Of a stretch of DNA of 11,034 nucleotides, positions 1-7,487 are shown piece by piece. The notes below the pieces were generated by a model. It made no database searches, was not told the origin of the DNA, and saw only the letters and a list, made by a program, of their open reading frames with translations. The DNA is from Opitutaceae bacterium. Its GTDB lineage: Bacteria; Verrucomicrobiota; Verrucomicrobiia; Opitutales; Opitutaceae. Both the position numbers and the translations under genes were made by a program. The first letter of the stretch is position 1. Every line of letters begins with the position of its first letter. Location of the stretch: NCBI GenBank assembly GCA_005787865.1, contig SXZN01000199.1, positions 1 through 11,034 on the forward strand, written 5' to 3'.

Positions 1-1
1 C

Positions 2-1207
2 ACTGAAAAAAAATCCTACGATCTCCCACGCATACGAGCCATTGTAGGTCGCGCCTCGCTCGATGTATTTGGCTACACACAAGCCGTAGCACTTTATAAT
101 AACTTCAATTATCGACCCCGCCCCGTCTTCCAAAGCTATTCTGCTTACACCCCAAAGCTCGCTGCACTAAACTTTGCCTATTACGCCTCGGCGGTGGCGC
201 CTGATTATCTTTTACTAAGAATAGAGACGATCGATGAGCGCTATCCCAGCCTAGACGATTCGCTTTGCCTTAATCTTATTACGCAGCGCTACCGCTTTCT
301 TGATTCTGAAAATGGCTTTTTACTCTGGCGGCGCGAGCCAGGTATATTCGACCCTCAGACGGTCACGCCCACGCCTCGACGCGCCACCGACCTGGCTATA
401 GGACAATCTTTAAATATAGCAGACCTCGCAACCGAGCCCCTTTGGGCCACCATTGATCTACCTACCAGCCCGCTCGGGCGCATTCGGAATTTTTTTTACA
501 AGCCCCCAGCTATTCGCCTGCAGTTGCAAGATGATCACGGCACGATCACAAGCTTTCGGTTACCCCAACCGCAAGGGCGGACTGGATTTATTCTCAGCCC
601 CATAATTGAGAACACCGATACGCTCATGATTTTTTCAGGAGGCAGGCCAGCTCGCCGCGTGCATAGCCTGAGCTTGCTCATCAATCCCGCAGACCAAAAA
701 TATGTTAGCCCCCAAGCTCATATTTCGATCGGCACCCTCCGCCCCAGCACAGCCACCGGTGCATATTTTGAACAAGTAGAGAAACGACGATTCTACATGT
801 TTGATAGTATCCCCGTTTCCTATCAAGCGCTGACCCCCATTTCGGTCGCCTCTATTGGTGAATCCAAGGTGATGATTATGCATGCCCCCAGTGAAATGGT
901 TTTTAATATCCCCCTAAATGCCAAAACAATCAGCGGTGGCTTCGGCTTACTCGAAGCCACCTACACCAAAGGCGGACAAACTGACGGTGCTGAATTTGTG
1001 ATCAGCTGGTCAGATGGGAAAGAAGCAGTTGAGCTCTATCGCCGCCGCCTCGATCCCTTGCAGAAGAAAAATGATCAGGGCCTACAACATTTTGCGCTGC
1101 AGTTACCGTCTCGAGTTGGTGGGAAAATTTTTCTCCGAGTTAATAATGGACCGCAAAATAGTACGGCTTGGGATTGGACGGGCTGGACAGGCATCGCCAT
1201 TAAGTAA
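2..1207 (+). CDS. C-terminal tail of a GT-C-like membrane protein (paralogue A1), 5' end outside window
   Basis: The open frame runs from base 2 without a stop to TAA at 1205-1207, giving 401 visible residues. The first in-window start (GTG at 194) is not the real one, because residues encoded upstream of it (for example YNNFNYRPRPVFQSYS) already align with the paralogue at 3849-6260. About half the residues match residues ~400-803 of that protein. Shared anchors are PVFQSYS, APD(Y/F), SENGF, FFYKPP, MIMHAPSEMVF, GAEFVI-WSDGK and the terminal DWTGWTGI. No membrane segment lies in the visible part, so this is the tail that should sit outside the cytoplasmic membrane. It appears to hold two beta-rich modules: one around the FFYKPP and GF-L-PII motifs, then a jelly-roll-like one ending in DWTGWTGI. 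The membrane and presumed catalytic half is upstream. Gene B begins 17 bases after the stop, so the two are probably co-transcribed. The exact function is unknown; a glycosyltransferase role is inferred from the paralogue. Confidence 0.85.
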   Translation, partial: TEKKSYDLPRIRAIVGRASLDVFGYTQAVALYNNFNYRPRPVFQSYSAYTPKLAALNFAYYASAVAPDYLLLRIETIDERYPSLDDSLCLNLITQRYRFLDSENGFLLWRREPGIFDPQTVTPTPRRATDLAIGQSLNIADLATEPLWATIDLPTSPLGRIRNFFYKPPAIRLQLQDDHGTITSFRLPQPQGRTGFILSPIIENTDTLMIFSGGRPARRVHSLSLLINPADQKYVSPQAHISIGTLRPSTATGAYFEQVEKRRFYMFDSIPVSYQALTPISVASIGESKVMIMHAPSEMVFNIPLNAKTISGGFGLLEATYTKGGQTDGAEFVISWSDGKEAVELYRRRLDPLQKKNDQGLQHFALQLPSRVGGKIFLRVNNGPQNSTAWDWTGWTGIAIK

Positions 1208-1224
1208 AATTGCCGCGACTCCTG

Positions 1225-3774
1225 ATGAAACCCGCTTGGCATAAAAATTCTTGGTTTTGGGCCGCCGTTATCCTCACAGTGGCTAAGCTTTGGTTGCTCC
1301 GCGGTCAGTGGATCTACGCGATCGGCAATGCGAAACATGACGATCGCTTATTCCTAGAACTCACTGCGCACATTCTGCAAGGGGAGTGGCTCGGACCCTA
1401 CGATCACCTTACCCTCGCCAAAGGGCCCCTCTACTCTCTCTTCATTGCGGGCACCTTTCTCGCGGGGCTACCCTTGGCTTTTGCCCAACAACTTCTCTAT
1501 CTAGGCGCAGGGGTGCTCGTATTGCGGGCTGCCAGGCCTATCCTGACTTCGTCGCGGAGCTACTTTTTTGCTTATACTCTTCTACTGGTCAACCCCCTGA
1601 CCTACGAAGGCGAGAGCATGACGCGCCTCTTGCGTCAGCACTTGCTGGTACCCCTCGGCCTAATGGTAGCCGCCGGACTAATCGCATTGTTGCTCCGCCG
1701 AACCGCATCGCTGCGCTCGCGCCTACCTTGGACGATCTTACTGGGCTTAGCTTTAGGGGGCGTGTGGCTCACGCGCGAAGAGACGATCTGGATTTTCTCT
1801 ATCATCATTGTCATCGGTAGTAAAATAATGATCGACGCTTGGCGGGACGGCGCCGCGGCCCGTCGTGCGATGGCTTGGCTTCTAGGCATCGCCGCAACCG
1901 GATTTCTCCTGCCTTTATTTATCATCTGCGCGCTCAATTTACATTATTACGGCTGGTTTGGGACGGTTGAATTTCGCAGCAGTGATTTTAAAGATGCCTA
2001 TGGAGCGCTGACCCGCGTGCAGGTGGGACCGATGTACCCTAATGTGCCGGTGTCCCGGCAAGCGCGAGAAGCCCTCTACCAGGTCAGCCCAGCCTTTGCG
2101 GAACTGCGGACCTATTTTGAAGGGCCCGATCTGCCTTGGGCCGATCGAGAATTTTTTAAACCAGCAGAACCCCAAATTCTGGGTGGTTGGTTCATGTGGG
2201 CTTTGCGTGACGCCGTCGCTCACGCCGGCCATGCCACGAGCGCAAAAGAAGCCTTAAGTTTTTACCGACGGATCGCCACCGAAGTAAATCAGGCGTGCAA
2301 TGATGGACGCATACCAGCCGGTCCACCGCACTCAGGCTTTCTGCCCCCCTGGCGACCGGCTTATACCGCCGGCTTAATTAACCAGTTCAGCGCCCACTTC
2401 AGCTATTTCACTTACCTCGACCATTTCACGACGCGCCCACCTTACAGCATCGGCACTGATGATGAGCTGAGATTATTTCGCGATCTGACCCGGGATGAAA
2501 TTAGCCCGTCGCTCACCGCTATTTTTATCGAGCAACCCAAACGCGACCAACTTAATTTGCGCAAGCTGGAGTGGCTGCAGCTGATTGGCCGGCCCGTCAG
2601 TGCGATCATGTATTATATAACATTGCTCGCTTTAGCGGCGACAACGCTGCGCCTAGGACAATGCCTCTGGCAGCGCCGAATGCCAAATACCCTCTGGCTG
2701 GCACTAGGAATGTGGGCGGCGTTCATGGGGGCCTTTGCGGTCAATTTACTCGTGCAGGTAACCTCTTTTATAAATCAGTACCCTGCCGTCGTGGCCGCAG
2801 CTTATTCATTTCTACCGCTGTTTATAGTTTTTGTGGCGTTAGATCTTAATGACGCGTGGGGCCCGATCTTCCGGCGAATCCTTGGGTCAAGTTTGCACTT
2901 CACCACAGAAGCTAAAGCAGATCTGCGGCACTGGGGTTGGGCTTTTCTCACCACCAGTTTGTTGCTGGTCGTGAGCTGGCTATTGCGCAACCTAGCGGGA
3001 ACCGCCGCTGGCCTGAGTACGGCGGCGGTATTCATTTTGCTCATCGGTCTAAGATTAGCTCGGCCTCGACCCACCGCCACCCCGACACCCCATCACCGGA
3101 GCGGATGGGCTCTGGCCTTGCTCAGTTTAACGCTAGGCGGGCTCACTTTTTTTTGGTCGTCCCCCTTAGAATTCAATCGAGACCAGCGTTGGAAAAATAT
3201 TCTGCGCCCTGCAGGAACCCTGATTGATCTTAAATTTCATTTTACCACCGCCTCAGCTTTACCCGATGGCCGCCTGATGGGGGCAGCCGGCATTCCCTCA
3301 GAAAATTTGCGCAATACTTTTTACGGCACCCATGTCGAAGGACCGCAAACCATCACCAATATCCAGAGCGATCCTATTACTATTACGGGGCCCTATCTTG
3401 TCGTCCCATTTGCCGGCTTTCCCCAAGCAGCGGGCAATGCGCTGATTCTTCGGATAGAGGATGTGTCTGGCGCGATGCTTCAGGAAATTATCTGCCCCAC
3501 CCCCAATCCACGCGACCTCAGCTTCTGGCAGATCGATGTCCGGGCTTATCCTTTTCAATCGGCCAAACTGATCTTACACGATCAACGCACCCAGAACGAA
3601 GGATGGGTAGCGGTTGCCCCGCCCCATTTTACCTCCAACGAGCAAGAGGCTGCTCAGCGCGAACGGCATTGGCAACTTGAGCGTTGGACGGCGGCCCGCT
3701 TAATACTTCTAGCCCTCGCACTCGTCACCTTTGCCTGGAGTGGCTTGCTGAGTCGCCGCGCTGATCGGCCTTAG
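1225..3774 (+). CDS. Polytopic GT-C-like membrane protein with C-terminal jelly-roll-like domain (protein B)
   Basis: 849 residues from ATG 1225. An in-frame TAA at 1201-1203 limits the start to this ATG, a CTG at 1222 or a TTG at 1210; none has a Shine-Dalgarno match, and ATG is the default. The first membrane helix is at ~9-27, followed by an extracytoplasmic HDD (38-40) and TLAKGP (63-68). An acidic pair just after helix 1 is the usual place of the catalytic Asp in GT-C transferases using lipid-phosphate sugars. LTREETIW (182-189) lies in a later loop. Several helices follow up to ~248, then a long hydrophilic, presumably periplasmic loop (~249-452), more helices (~456-650), a beta-rich domain (~656-805) and a last helix (~823-842). 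The beta-rich domain (SDPITITGPYL, FWQIDV, GWVAVAPP) resembles the jelly-roll modules that accompany some carbohydrate-active enzymes. The family looks like one of uncharacterised bacterial membrane proteins. Lying between two A-type paralogues suggests one glycan pathway. A transferase role is inferred; substrate unknown. A membrane polymerase or flippase-like role is not excluded. Confidence 0.85.
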   Translation: MKPAWHKNSWFWAAVILTVAKLWLLRGQWIYAIGNAKHDDRLFLELTAHILQGEWLGPYDHLTLAKGPLYSLFIAGTFLAGLPLAFAQQLLYLGAGVLVLRAARPILTSSRSYFFAYTLLLVNPLTYEGESMTRLLRQHLLVPLGLMVAAGLIALLLRRTASLRSRLPWTILLGLALGGVWLTREETIWIFSIIIVIGSKIMIDAWRDGAAARRAMAWLLGIAATGFLLPLFIICALNLHYYGWFGTVEFRSSDFKDAYGALTRVQVGPMYPNVPVSRQAREALYQVSPAFAELRTYFEGPDLPWADREFFKPAEPQILGGWFMWALRDAVAHAGHATSAKEALSFYRRIATEVNQACNDGRIPAGPPHSGFLPPWRPAYTAGLINQFSAHFSYFTYLDHFTTRPPYSIGTDDELRLFRDLTRDEISPSLTAIFIEQPKRDQLNLRKLEWLQLIGRPVSAIMYYITLLALAATTLRLGQCLWQRRMPNTLWLALGMWAAFMGAFAVNLLVQVTSFINQYPAVVAAAYSFLPLFIVFVALDLNDAWGPIFRRILGSSLHFTTEAKADLRHWGWAFLTTSLLLVVSWLLRNLAGTAAGLSTAAVFILLIGLRLARPRPTATPTPHHRSGWALALLSLTLGGLTFFWSSPLEFNRDQRWKNILRPAGTLIDLKFHFTTASALPDGRLMGAAGIPSENLRNTFYGTHVEGPQTITNIQSDPITITGPYLVVPFAGFPQAAGNALILRIEDVSGAMLQEIICPTPNPRDLSFWQIDVRAYPFQSAKLILHDQRTQNEGWVAVAPPHFTSNEQEAAQRERHWQLERWTAARLILLALALVTFAWSGLLSRRADRP

Positions 3775-3812
3775 CTTAAGCCCCGCGCTCTTGGCGTGTA
3801 GTAACTCTAAAT

Positions 3813-3858
3813 ATACCCGAGCAAGCGGGTATCTCCGCCTACGCAGGTATGAAAATCC
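3813..3858. repeat. Short inverted repeat and degenerate REP-like palindrome before A2
   Basis: ATACCCG (3813-3819) and CGGGTAT (3826-3832) form a perfect 7-base inverted repeat with a 6-base loop. It is directly followed by CCGCCTACGC and then GG-ATGA. That second part resembles the core of the CCCGCCTACGCGGG-type REP palindromes scattered through many bacterial genomes, but here the arms are imperfect. The element fills most of the 74-base gap between B and A2 and runs into the ATG at 3849. It could be a decayed REP element or a weak transcription-attenuating hairpin. There is no T-run after it, so it is not a standard intrinsic terminator. Only one copy is in the window, so its repeat status rests on resemblance alone. 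Confidence 0.35.
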
Positions 3859-6260
3859 CGCTAGACCTAAATCGAAGATTTCTTACGCTCACTTCCTTTA
3901 TGCAGAATCAGTCGATCACTTCAAGCAAGACCCCGCCCCGCTCACGACTCGATCGCGGCCTACTATTTCTTCTGCTCACCACGGTTATTTTTAGTTTCCC
4001 GAACAAGCCCAGCTTTGATCTCGATGCTTCGTGGCGCATGGCGCTCAGCCAATTTTTTATTGATGGCCTCCAATTTGGTCGAGATGTCGTATTCACTTAT
4101 GGCCCACTCGGATTTGTGATGGGCAAGACCTACTCGGGGTTACTGTTCTGGAGCTTGCTCACTTGGCAGCTTTTTGCCGCGCTTTCTTTTGCGGCGCTCT
4201 TGATGCTATGGGGGGAACGACTCGCCGGCTGGCCGCGTATTTTATTTTACGCCTTCTTTGTATTATTTGCGGCGGGCTATGATGATGCGCTCTACATGCT
4301 GATGATCGCACTCATGGGCTTAGAACTCGTGCGACGCAGCGGCCAACCCTGGCGCGGCAGTTCGGCCCTACTCGTTGCCTGGCTCGCGCTGTTGAGCACC
4401 CTGAAATTTACTCATCTCACCTTAGCCAGCTGCATTGTAGTCGTAACGACCGCTCTGGCTCTCTGGCATCACCGCCGAGGAGAAGCCCTCCGAATCACGG
4501 CGTGGTATGTAGGGGCTTTTCTCGTGGTTTGGATGCTTTGTCGTCAGAACCCTCTCAATATCCCCGCTTACCTCGCCAACTCTTGGTTCATTAGCCAAGG
4601 TTATCAAGAGGCCATGGGCATTACCGGGCCCGATAAACCCTTTTGGACGGGACTCGCGGTGGTCGCCATTCTCCTGATTTATTTAACCCACTACTGGCTA
4701 ACGCAAAAAGAACGTCCCCGCGCCACCGCTTACAGCGCCATCATAGTCGCCTTACTTTATCTCGGCTGGAAGCATGGCTTCATCCGAGCCGATGGTCACA
4801 TGATCGGGTTTTTCTACAGCGGACTGCTGGCGATCGTAACTTACCCGATTTTATTAGGGGATAACCAGCCCACGGCCCACTGGCCACGCTGGGCACTCGT
4901 TGGCGCAGGCTTACTTTGCCTGATCGGAATACGCGACACGCTACCCGGAGTCGTCGATTCAGCCTTCGATATTTGCCAACGCCGGATTTGGAAGAATATC
5001 GGATCCGCCGTCCAGCCCAGCTCAATCCGCGCTGAATATGATACCGCCCTCACGCGCGAATTAGCTCTCTACAGTTTACCTCAAATCAAAAAAACCGTCG
5101 GCCAGCATTCGGTTGATGTGTTGGGGCATGATCAGGCCACCGCGATTTATAATAAATTCAACTACCACGCCCGCCCGGTCTTCCAAAGCTATTCCGTTTA
5201 CACCCCCGAACTGGCTCAGCTTAACGCCAATTTTTATGCCTCCGAGCGCGCCCCCGATTTCGTTCTGCTAAAAGTAAACTCGATCGATCAACGCCTAGCG
5301 GCCATGGACGATTCGGCCGTGCTCAATATTTTGGCCCAACGCTATGCCTACCTGCTTTCTGAAAATGGCTTTCAGCTCTGGCAGAAAAAACCGGGGGCCT
5401 TCAATTCCGCCGCCGCCGCACCTCGCTTTTTAATCAGTCAAAAATTATCGATCGGCGAACCTTGGACGATTCAAAATTACAACCCCCAACCCCTTTGGCT
5501 GACCATCGATTTGCGGCCGTCACTACTCGGGCGTCTGCGCACTTTTTTTTACAAGCCACCCTTCATTCAATTAGTGGTTCAAGACACCAATAATAATATC
5601 AGCCGCTACCGTATGCCGGCCCCAATGGGTCGGGCCGGATTTATCATTAACCCGATTATCGATGACCTCATGGCCTATATTCGATTCACCGGCGGGAAAC
5701 CCGATCGCCTGATTCGCCAGATTAGCCTCTCCCTGGAGGCCAGTGATCAGAAATATTTCGCAGCGAGCGCCACCGCGACCCTCTCCAGCCTACAACCCTC
5801 CACGGCGGGGGCAGGATTTTTTGCCCAAAATTTACGCGATAAATTCTATATGTTTAAGACGCCACCCGTCTCTTACAATGTCCCCGTTTTTGCCAGCCCC
5901 GAGCAAATCGATCATCACGATGTCATGATCATGCATGCCCCGAGCGAAATGGTTTTCGATGTTCCCCGCGGTGCACTGCTAGTAAAAGGCCAACATGGCT
6001 TCATTGCTTCAGCTTACGACAATAATAATCACACCAATGGAGCTGAATTTGTGATCGTCTGGTCCGACGGCAAGGATTCGGCTGAGCTTTATCGTAAATA
6101 CCTCAATCCCTTAAGCGTGCCAGAAGATCGCGGCCTGATTTCGTTCGAACTTGATCTAAAAAATCGCCCCGGCGGCAGGCTTTATTTTAAAATTCTGCCA
6201 GGTCTATATAATGATACGGGCTGGGATTGGACGGGCTGGACCGGCATCGAGATCAAATAA
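3849..6260 (+). CDS. GT-C-like membrane protein with long extracytoplasmic tail (paralogue A2)
   Basis: 803 residues from ATG 3849. A second in-frame ATG at 3900 (Met18) is a serious alternative, since 3849 overlaps a REP-like palindrome and neither site has a usable Shine-Dalgarno. Helix 1 is at ~36-50. It is followed by SFDLDASW (55-62), with two Asp (57, 59) where GT-C enzymes carry their catalytic acid, and by FGRDVVFTYGPLG (76-88), the signature I associate with a family of uncharacterised bacterial membrane glycosyltransferase-like proteins. About eight or nine more helices extend to ~375. The remaining ~420 residues are hydrophilic. They include APDF (468-471), a module with RLRTFFYKPP and GFIINPII (~549-603), and a final jelly-roll-like module with MIMHAPSEMVF (693-703) ending in DWTGWTGI (793-800). 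The tail matches that of A1 over its full length. Its location outside the membrane and possible glycan-binding role are inferred. The gene is separated by 74 bases from B and probably ends the left transcription unit. Substrate unknown. Confidence 0.85.
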   Translation: MKIPLDLNRRFLTLTSFMQNQSITSSKTPPRSRLDRGLLFLLLTTVIFSFPNKPSFDLDASWRMALSQFFIDGLQFGRDVVFTYGPLGFVMGKTYSGLLFWSLLTWQLFAALSFAALLMLWGERLAGWPRILFYAFFVLFAAGYDDALYMLMIALMGLELVRRSGQPWRGSSALLVAWLALLSTLKFTHLTLASCIVVVTTALALWHHRRGEALRITAWYVGAFLVVWMLCRQNPLNIPAYLANSWFISQGYQEAMGITGPDKPFWTGLAVVAILLIYLTHYWLTQKERPRATAYSAIIVALLYLGWKHGFIRADGHMIGFFYSGLLAIVTYPILLGDNQPTAHWPRWALVGAGLLCLIGIRDTLPGVVDSAFDICQRRIWKNIGSAVQPSSIRAEYDTALTRELALYSLPQIKKTVGQHSVDVLGHDQATAIYNKFNYHARPVFQSYSVYTPELAQLNANFYASERAPDFVLLKVNSIDQRLAAMDDSAVLNILAQRYAYLLSENGFQLWQKKPGAFNSAAAAPRFLISQKLSIGEPWTIQNYNPQPLWLTIDLRPSLLGRLRTFFYKPPFIQLVVQDTNNNISRYRMPAPMGRAGFIINPIIDDLMAYIRFTGGKPDRLIRQISLSLEASDQKYFAASATATLSSLQPSTAGAGFFAQNLRDKFYMFKTPPVSYNVPVFASPEQIDHHDVMIMHAPSEMVFDVPRGALLVKGQHGFIASAYDNNNHTNGAEFVIVWSDGKDSAELYRKYLNPLSVPEDRGLISFELDLKNRPGGRLYFKILPGLYNDTGWDWTGWTGIEIK

Positions 6261-6425
6261 GCCTATCATTTCACGCGGCCCACTGGAGTAAATCCACCAG
6301 CGGCATTGAAAATAACCGCGAGCCAAGCAGCGTAGGCTAATTAGGGCCTCAGGGCTTTCGCTTCGTCACAGAATCTTCCGCAAAAAGATTGCCCGATTTT
6401 CGACTGGCTCCCTTAATCTAATCTG
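6261..6425. other. 165-base intergenic gap, probable promoter region of the epimerase-YfhO-GT2 unit
   Basis: This is the widest gap in the window and separates the A1-B-A2 group from the tightly coupled trio, so a promoter is expected here. No convincing -35/-10 pair is visible. TTGAAA at 6306-6311 is a fair -35, but no good -10 sits 16-18 bases downstream. No GC-rich hairpin followed by a T-run (intrinsic terminator) was found, and no open frame with coding character. The promoter role is inferred from the layout only. Confidence 0.4.
6372..6390. repeat. AT-rich 6-base inverted repeat upstream of the epimerase
   Basis: AATCTT (6372-6377) and AAGATT (6385-6390) are perfect inverted repeats with a 7-base spacer, 35 bases before the epimerase start. 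The pairing is weak, so an operator-like site is as likely as a hairpin, and chance is possible for a motif this short. No second copy was noticed in the window. Confidence 0.25.
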
Positions 6426-7487
6426 ATGCCTAAGACAATTTTAGTCACCGGTTCCTCAGGTTTAATTGGCTCCGAGGTCTGCGTTTATTTCGCGGGGCAG
6501 GGCTACACTGTTCATGGCGTGGATAACAACCAGCGCGCGGTGTTTTTCGGCCCACAAGGCGACACGCGCTGGAATCAGAGCCGACTCGCCTCGGAGCTGA
6601 AAGGCTTTGTTCACCACGAACTCGATATCCGGGACCGAGCCGGCGCCCTCGCCCTCGTTAAATCGGTGCAACCGGCCGTAATCGTCCACACCGCTGCCCA
6701 ACCCTCCCACGATCGCGCCGCGGCGATTCCTTTCGACGATTTTGATACGAATGCCGTCGGGACGCTTAACTTTCTCGAAGCCGCCCGCCAAGCCTGTCCC
6801 GAGTCGCCCTTTGTGCACATGAGCACGAATAAAGTTTATGGTGATGCCCCCAACCGCATCAAGTTGGTGGAGCAAGCGACGCGCTGGGATTACGCTGATC
6901 CGGCCTACGCCCACGGTATTCCAGAAACGTTCACTATCGACCAATCGAAGCACTCCCTCTTTGGCGCTTCCAAGGTTGCCGCTGATGTGATGGTGCAAGA
7001 ATACGGGCGCTATTTTAATATGCCCACTTGCGCGCTGCGCGGCGGCTGCCTCACCGGACCCAATCACACGGGAGTCGAACTCCACGGGTTCCTTTCTTAT
7101 CTGGTAAAATGCAATCTCGAGGGTCGCGAATATCGCGTGTTTGGTTATCAAGGTAAACAGGTGCGCGATAATATTCACTCGCTTGATGTCGCTCGCTTTA
7201 TGGCCGCCTTCGTTGCTAATCCGCGCGCCGGCGAGGTCTATAATTTAGGCGGCGGCAAGGCGAACAGCACCTCCATTCTCGAAGCCTTTAAAATCACGGA
7301 AAAATTTACGGGTAAGGCCCAAATTCACACCTACGTGGATCAAAATCGCGCCGGGGACCACATCTGCTATTATTCTGACCTCCGCAAGATGCGCGCCCAC
7401 TATCCGCAATGGGACATCACCCAGTCCCTCGAGGAAACTATTCGGCAAATTGTAGCTGCTTGGCGTACGCGCACCCACTCCGCCTGA
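6426..7487 (+). CDS. NAD-dependent epimerase/dehydratase, extended SDR, CDP-paratose 2-epimerase-like
   Basis: 353 residues. The start is firm: an in-frame TAA lies at 6414-6416 and ATG 6426 is the first usable codon. TGSSGLIG (8-15) is the TGxxGxxG nucleotide-binding loop of a Rossmann fold, and Asp33 in GVDN follows the second strand, as expected for NAD preference. MSTNKVYGD (132-140) and the GKQVRD-IHSLDV segment (243-255) match the CDP-paratose/tyvelose 2-epimerase group, which interconverts sugars at C2 on a nucleotide carrier in the cytoplasm. Length fits the family. The active-site YxxxK appears as F179-GAS-K183, so the usual catalytic Tyr is missing. From memory, this SLFGASK form recurs in a subgroup with RGGCLTGPNH (205-214), which suggests a subgroup trait rather than decay. 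No CDP-sugar synthesis genes are in the window, so the substrate is not fixed; another NDP-sugar is possible. Its stop shares one base with the next start, indicating translational coupling with the YfhO-like gene. Confidence 0.9.
   Translation: MPKTILVTGSSGLIGSEVCVYFAGQGYTVHGVDNNQRAVFFGPQGDTRWNQSRLASELKGFVHHELDIRDRAGALALVKSVQPAVIVHTAAQPSHDRAAAIPFDDFDTNAVGTLNFLEAARQACPESPFVHMSTNKVYGDAPNRIKLVEQATRWDYADPAYAHGIPETFTIDQSKHSLFGASKVAADVMVQEYGRYFNMPTCALRGGCLTGPNHTGVELHGFLSYLVKCNLEGREYRVFGYQGKQVRDNIHSLDVARFMAAFVANPRAGEVYNLGGGKANSTSILEAFKITEKFTGKAQIHTYVDQNRAGDHICYYSDLRKMRAHYPQWDITQSLEETIRQIVAAWRTRTHSA

Noticed and set aside
194..196. GTG as the start of the first gene
   Set aside because: The frame is open to base 2, and the upstream residues align with the paralogue A2, so this codon is internal.
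1210..1224. TTG at 1210 as the start of gene B
   Set aside because: The ATG five codons later is the more usual codon and precedes the same hydrophobic helix; the TTG has no supporting ribosome-binding site.
4791..4850. Frequent CGATCG hexamers suggesting a HIP1-like cyanobacterial repeat
   Set aside because: The hexamers are scattered through the window (this segment is one example) without the full GCGATCGC octamer at high density, so cyanobacterial origin is not supported.
6300..6319. GCGG/CCGC inverted repeat as a terminator after A2
   Set aside because: The stem is only 4 bases with a 12-base loop and no following T-run.
6462..7178. Long open frame on the - strand (238 codons) opposite the epimerase gene
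   Set aside because: It lies entirely antisense to a clearly conserved SDR gene, its product shows no recognisable motif, and such shadow frames are common opposite GC-biased codons.
7409..7486. Upstream extension of the YfhO-like protein by 26 codons
   Set aside because: It would overlap the conserved end of the epimerase by 79 bases, whereas the TGATG junction gives a natural coupled start.
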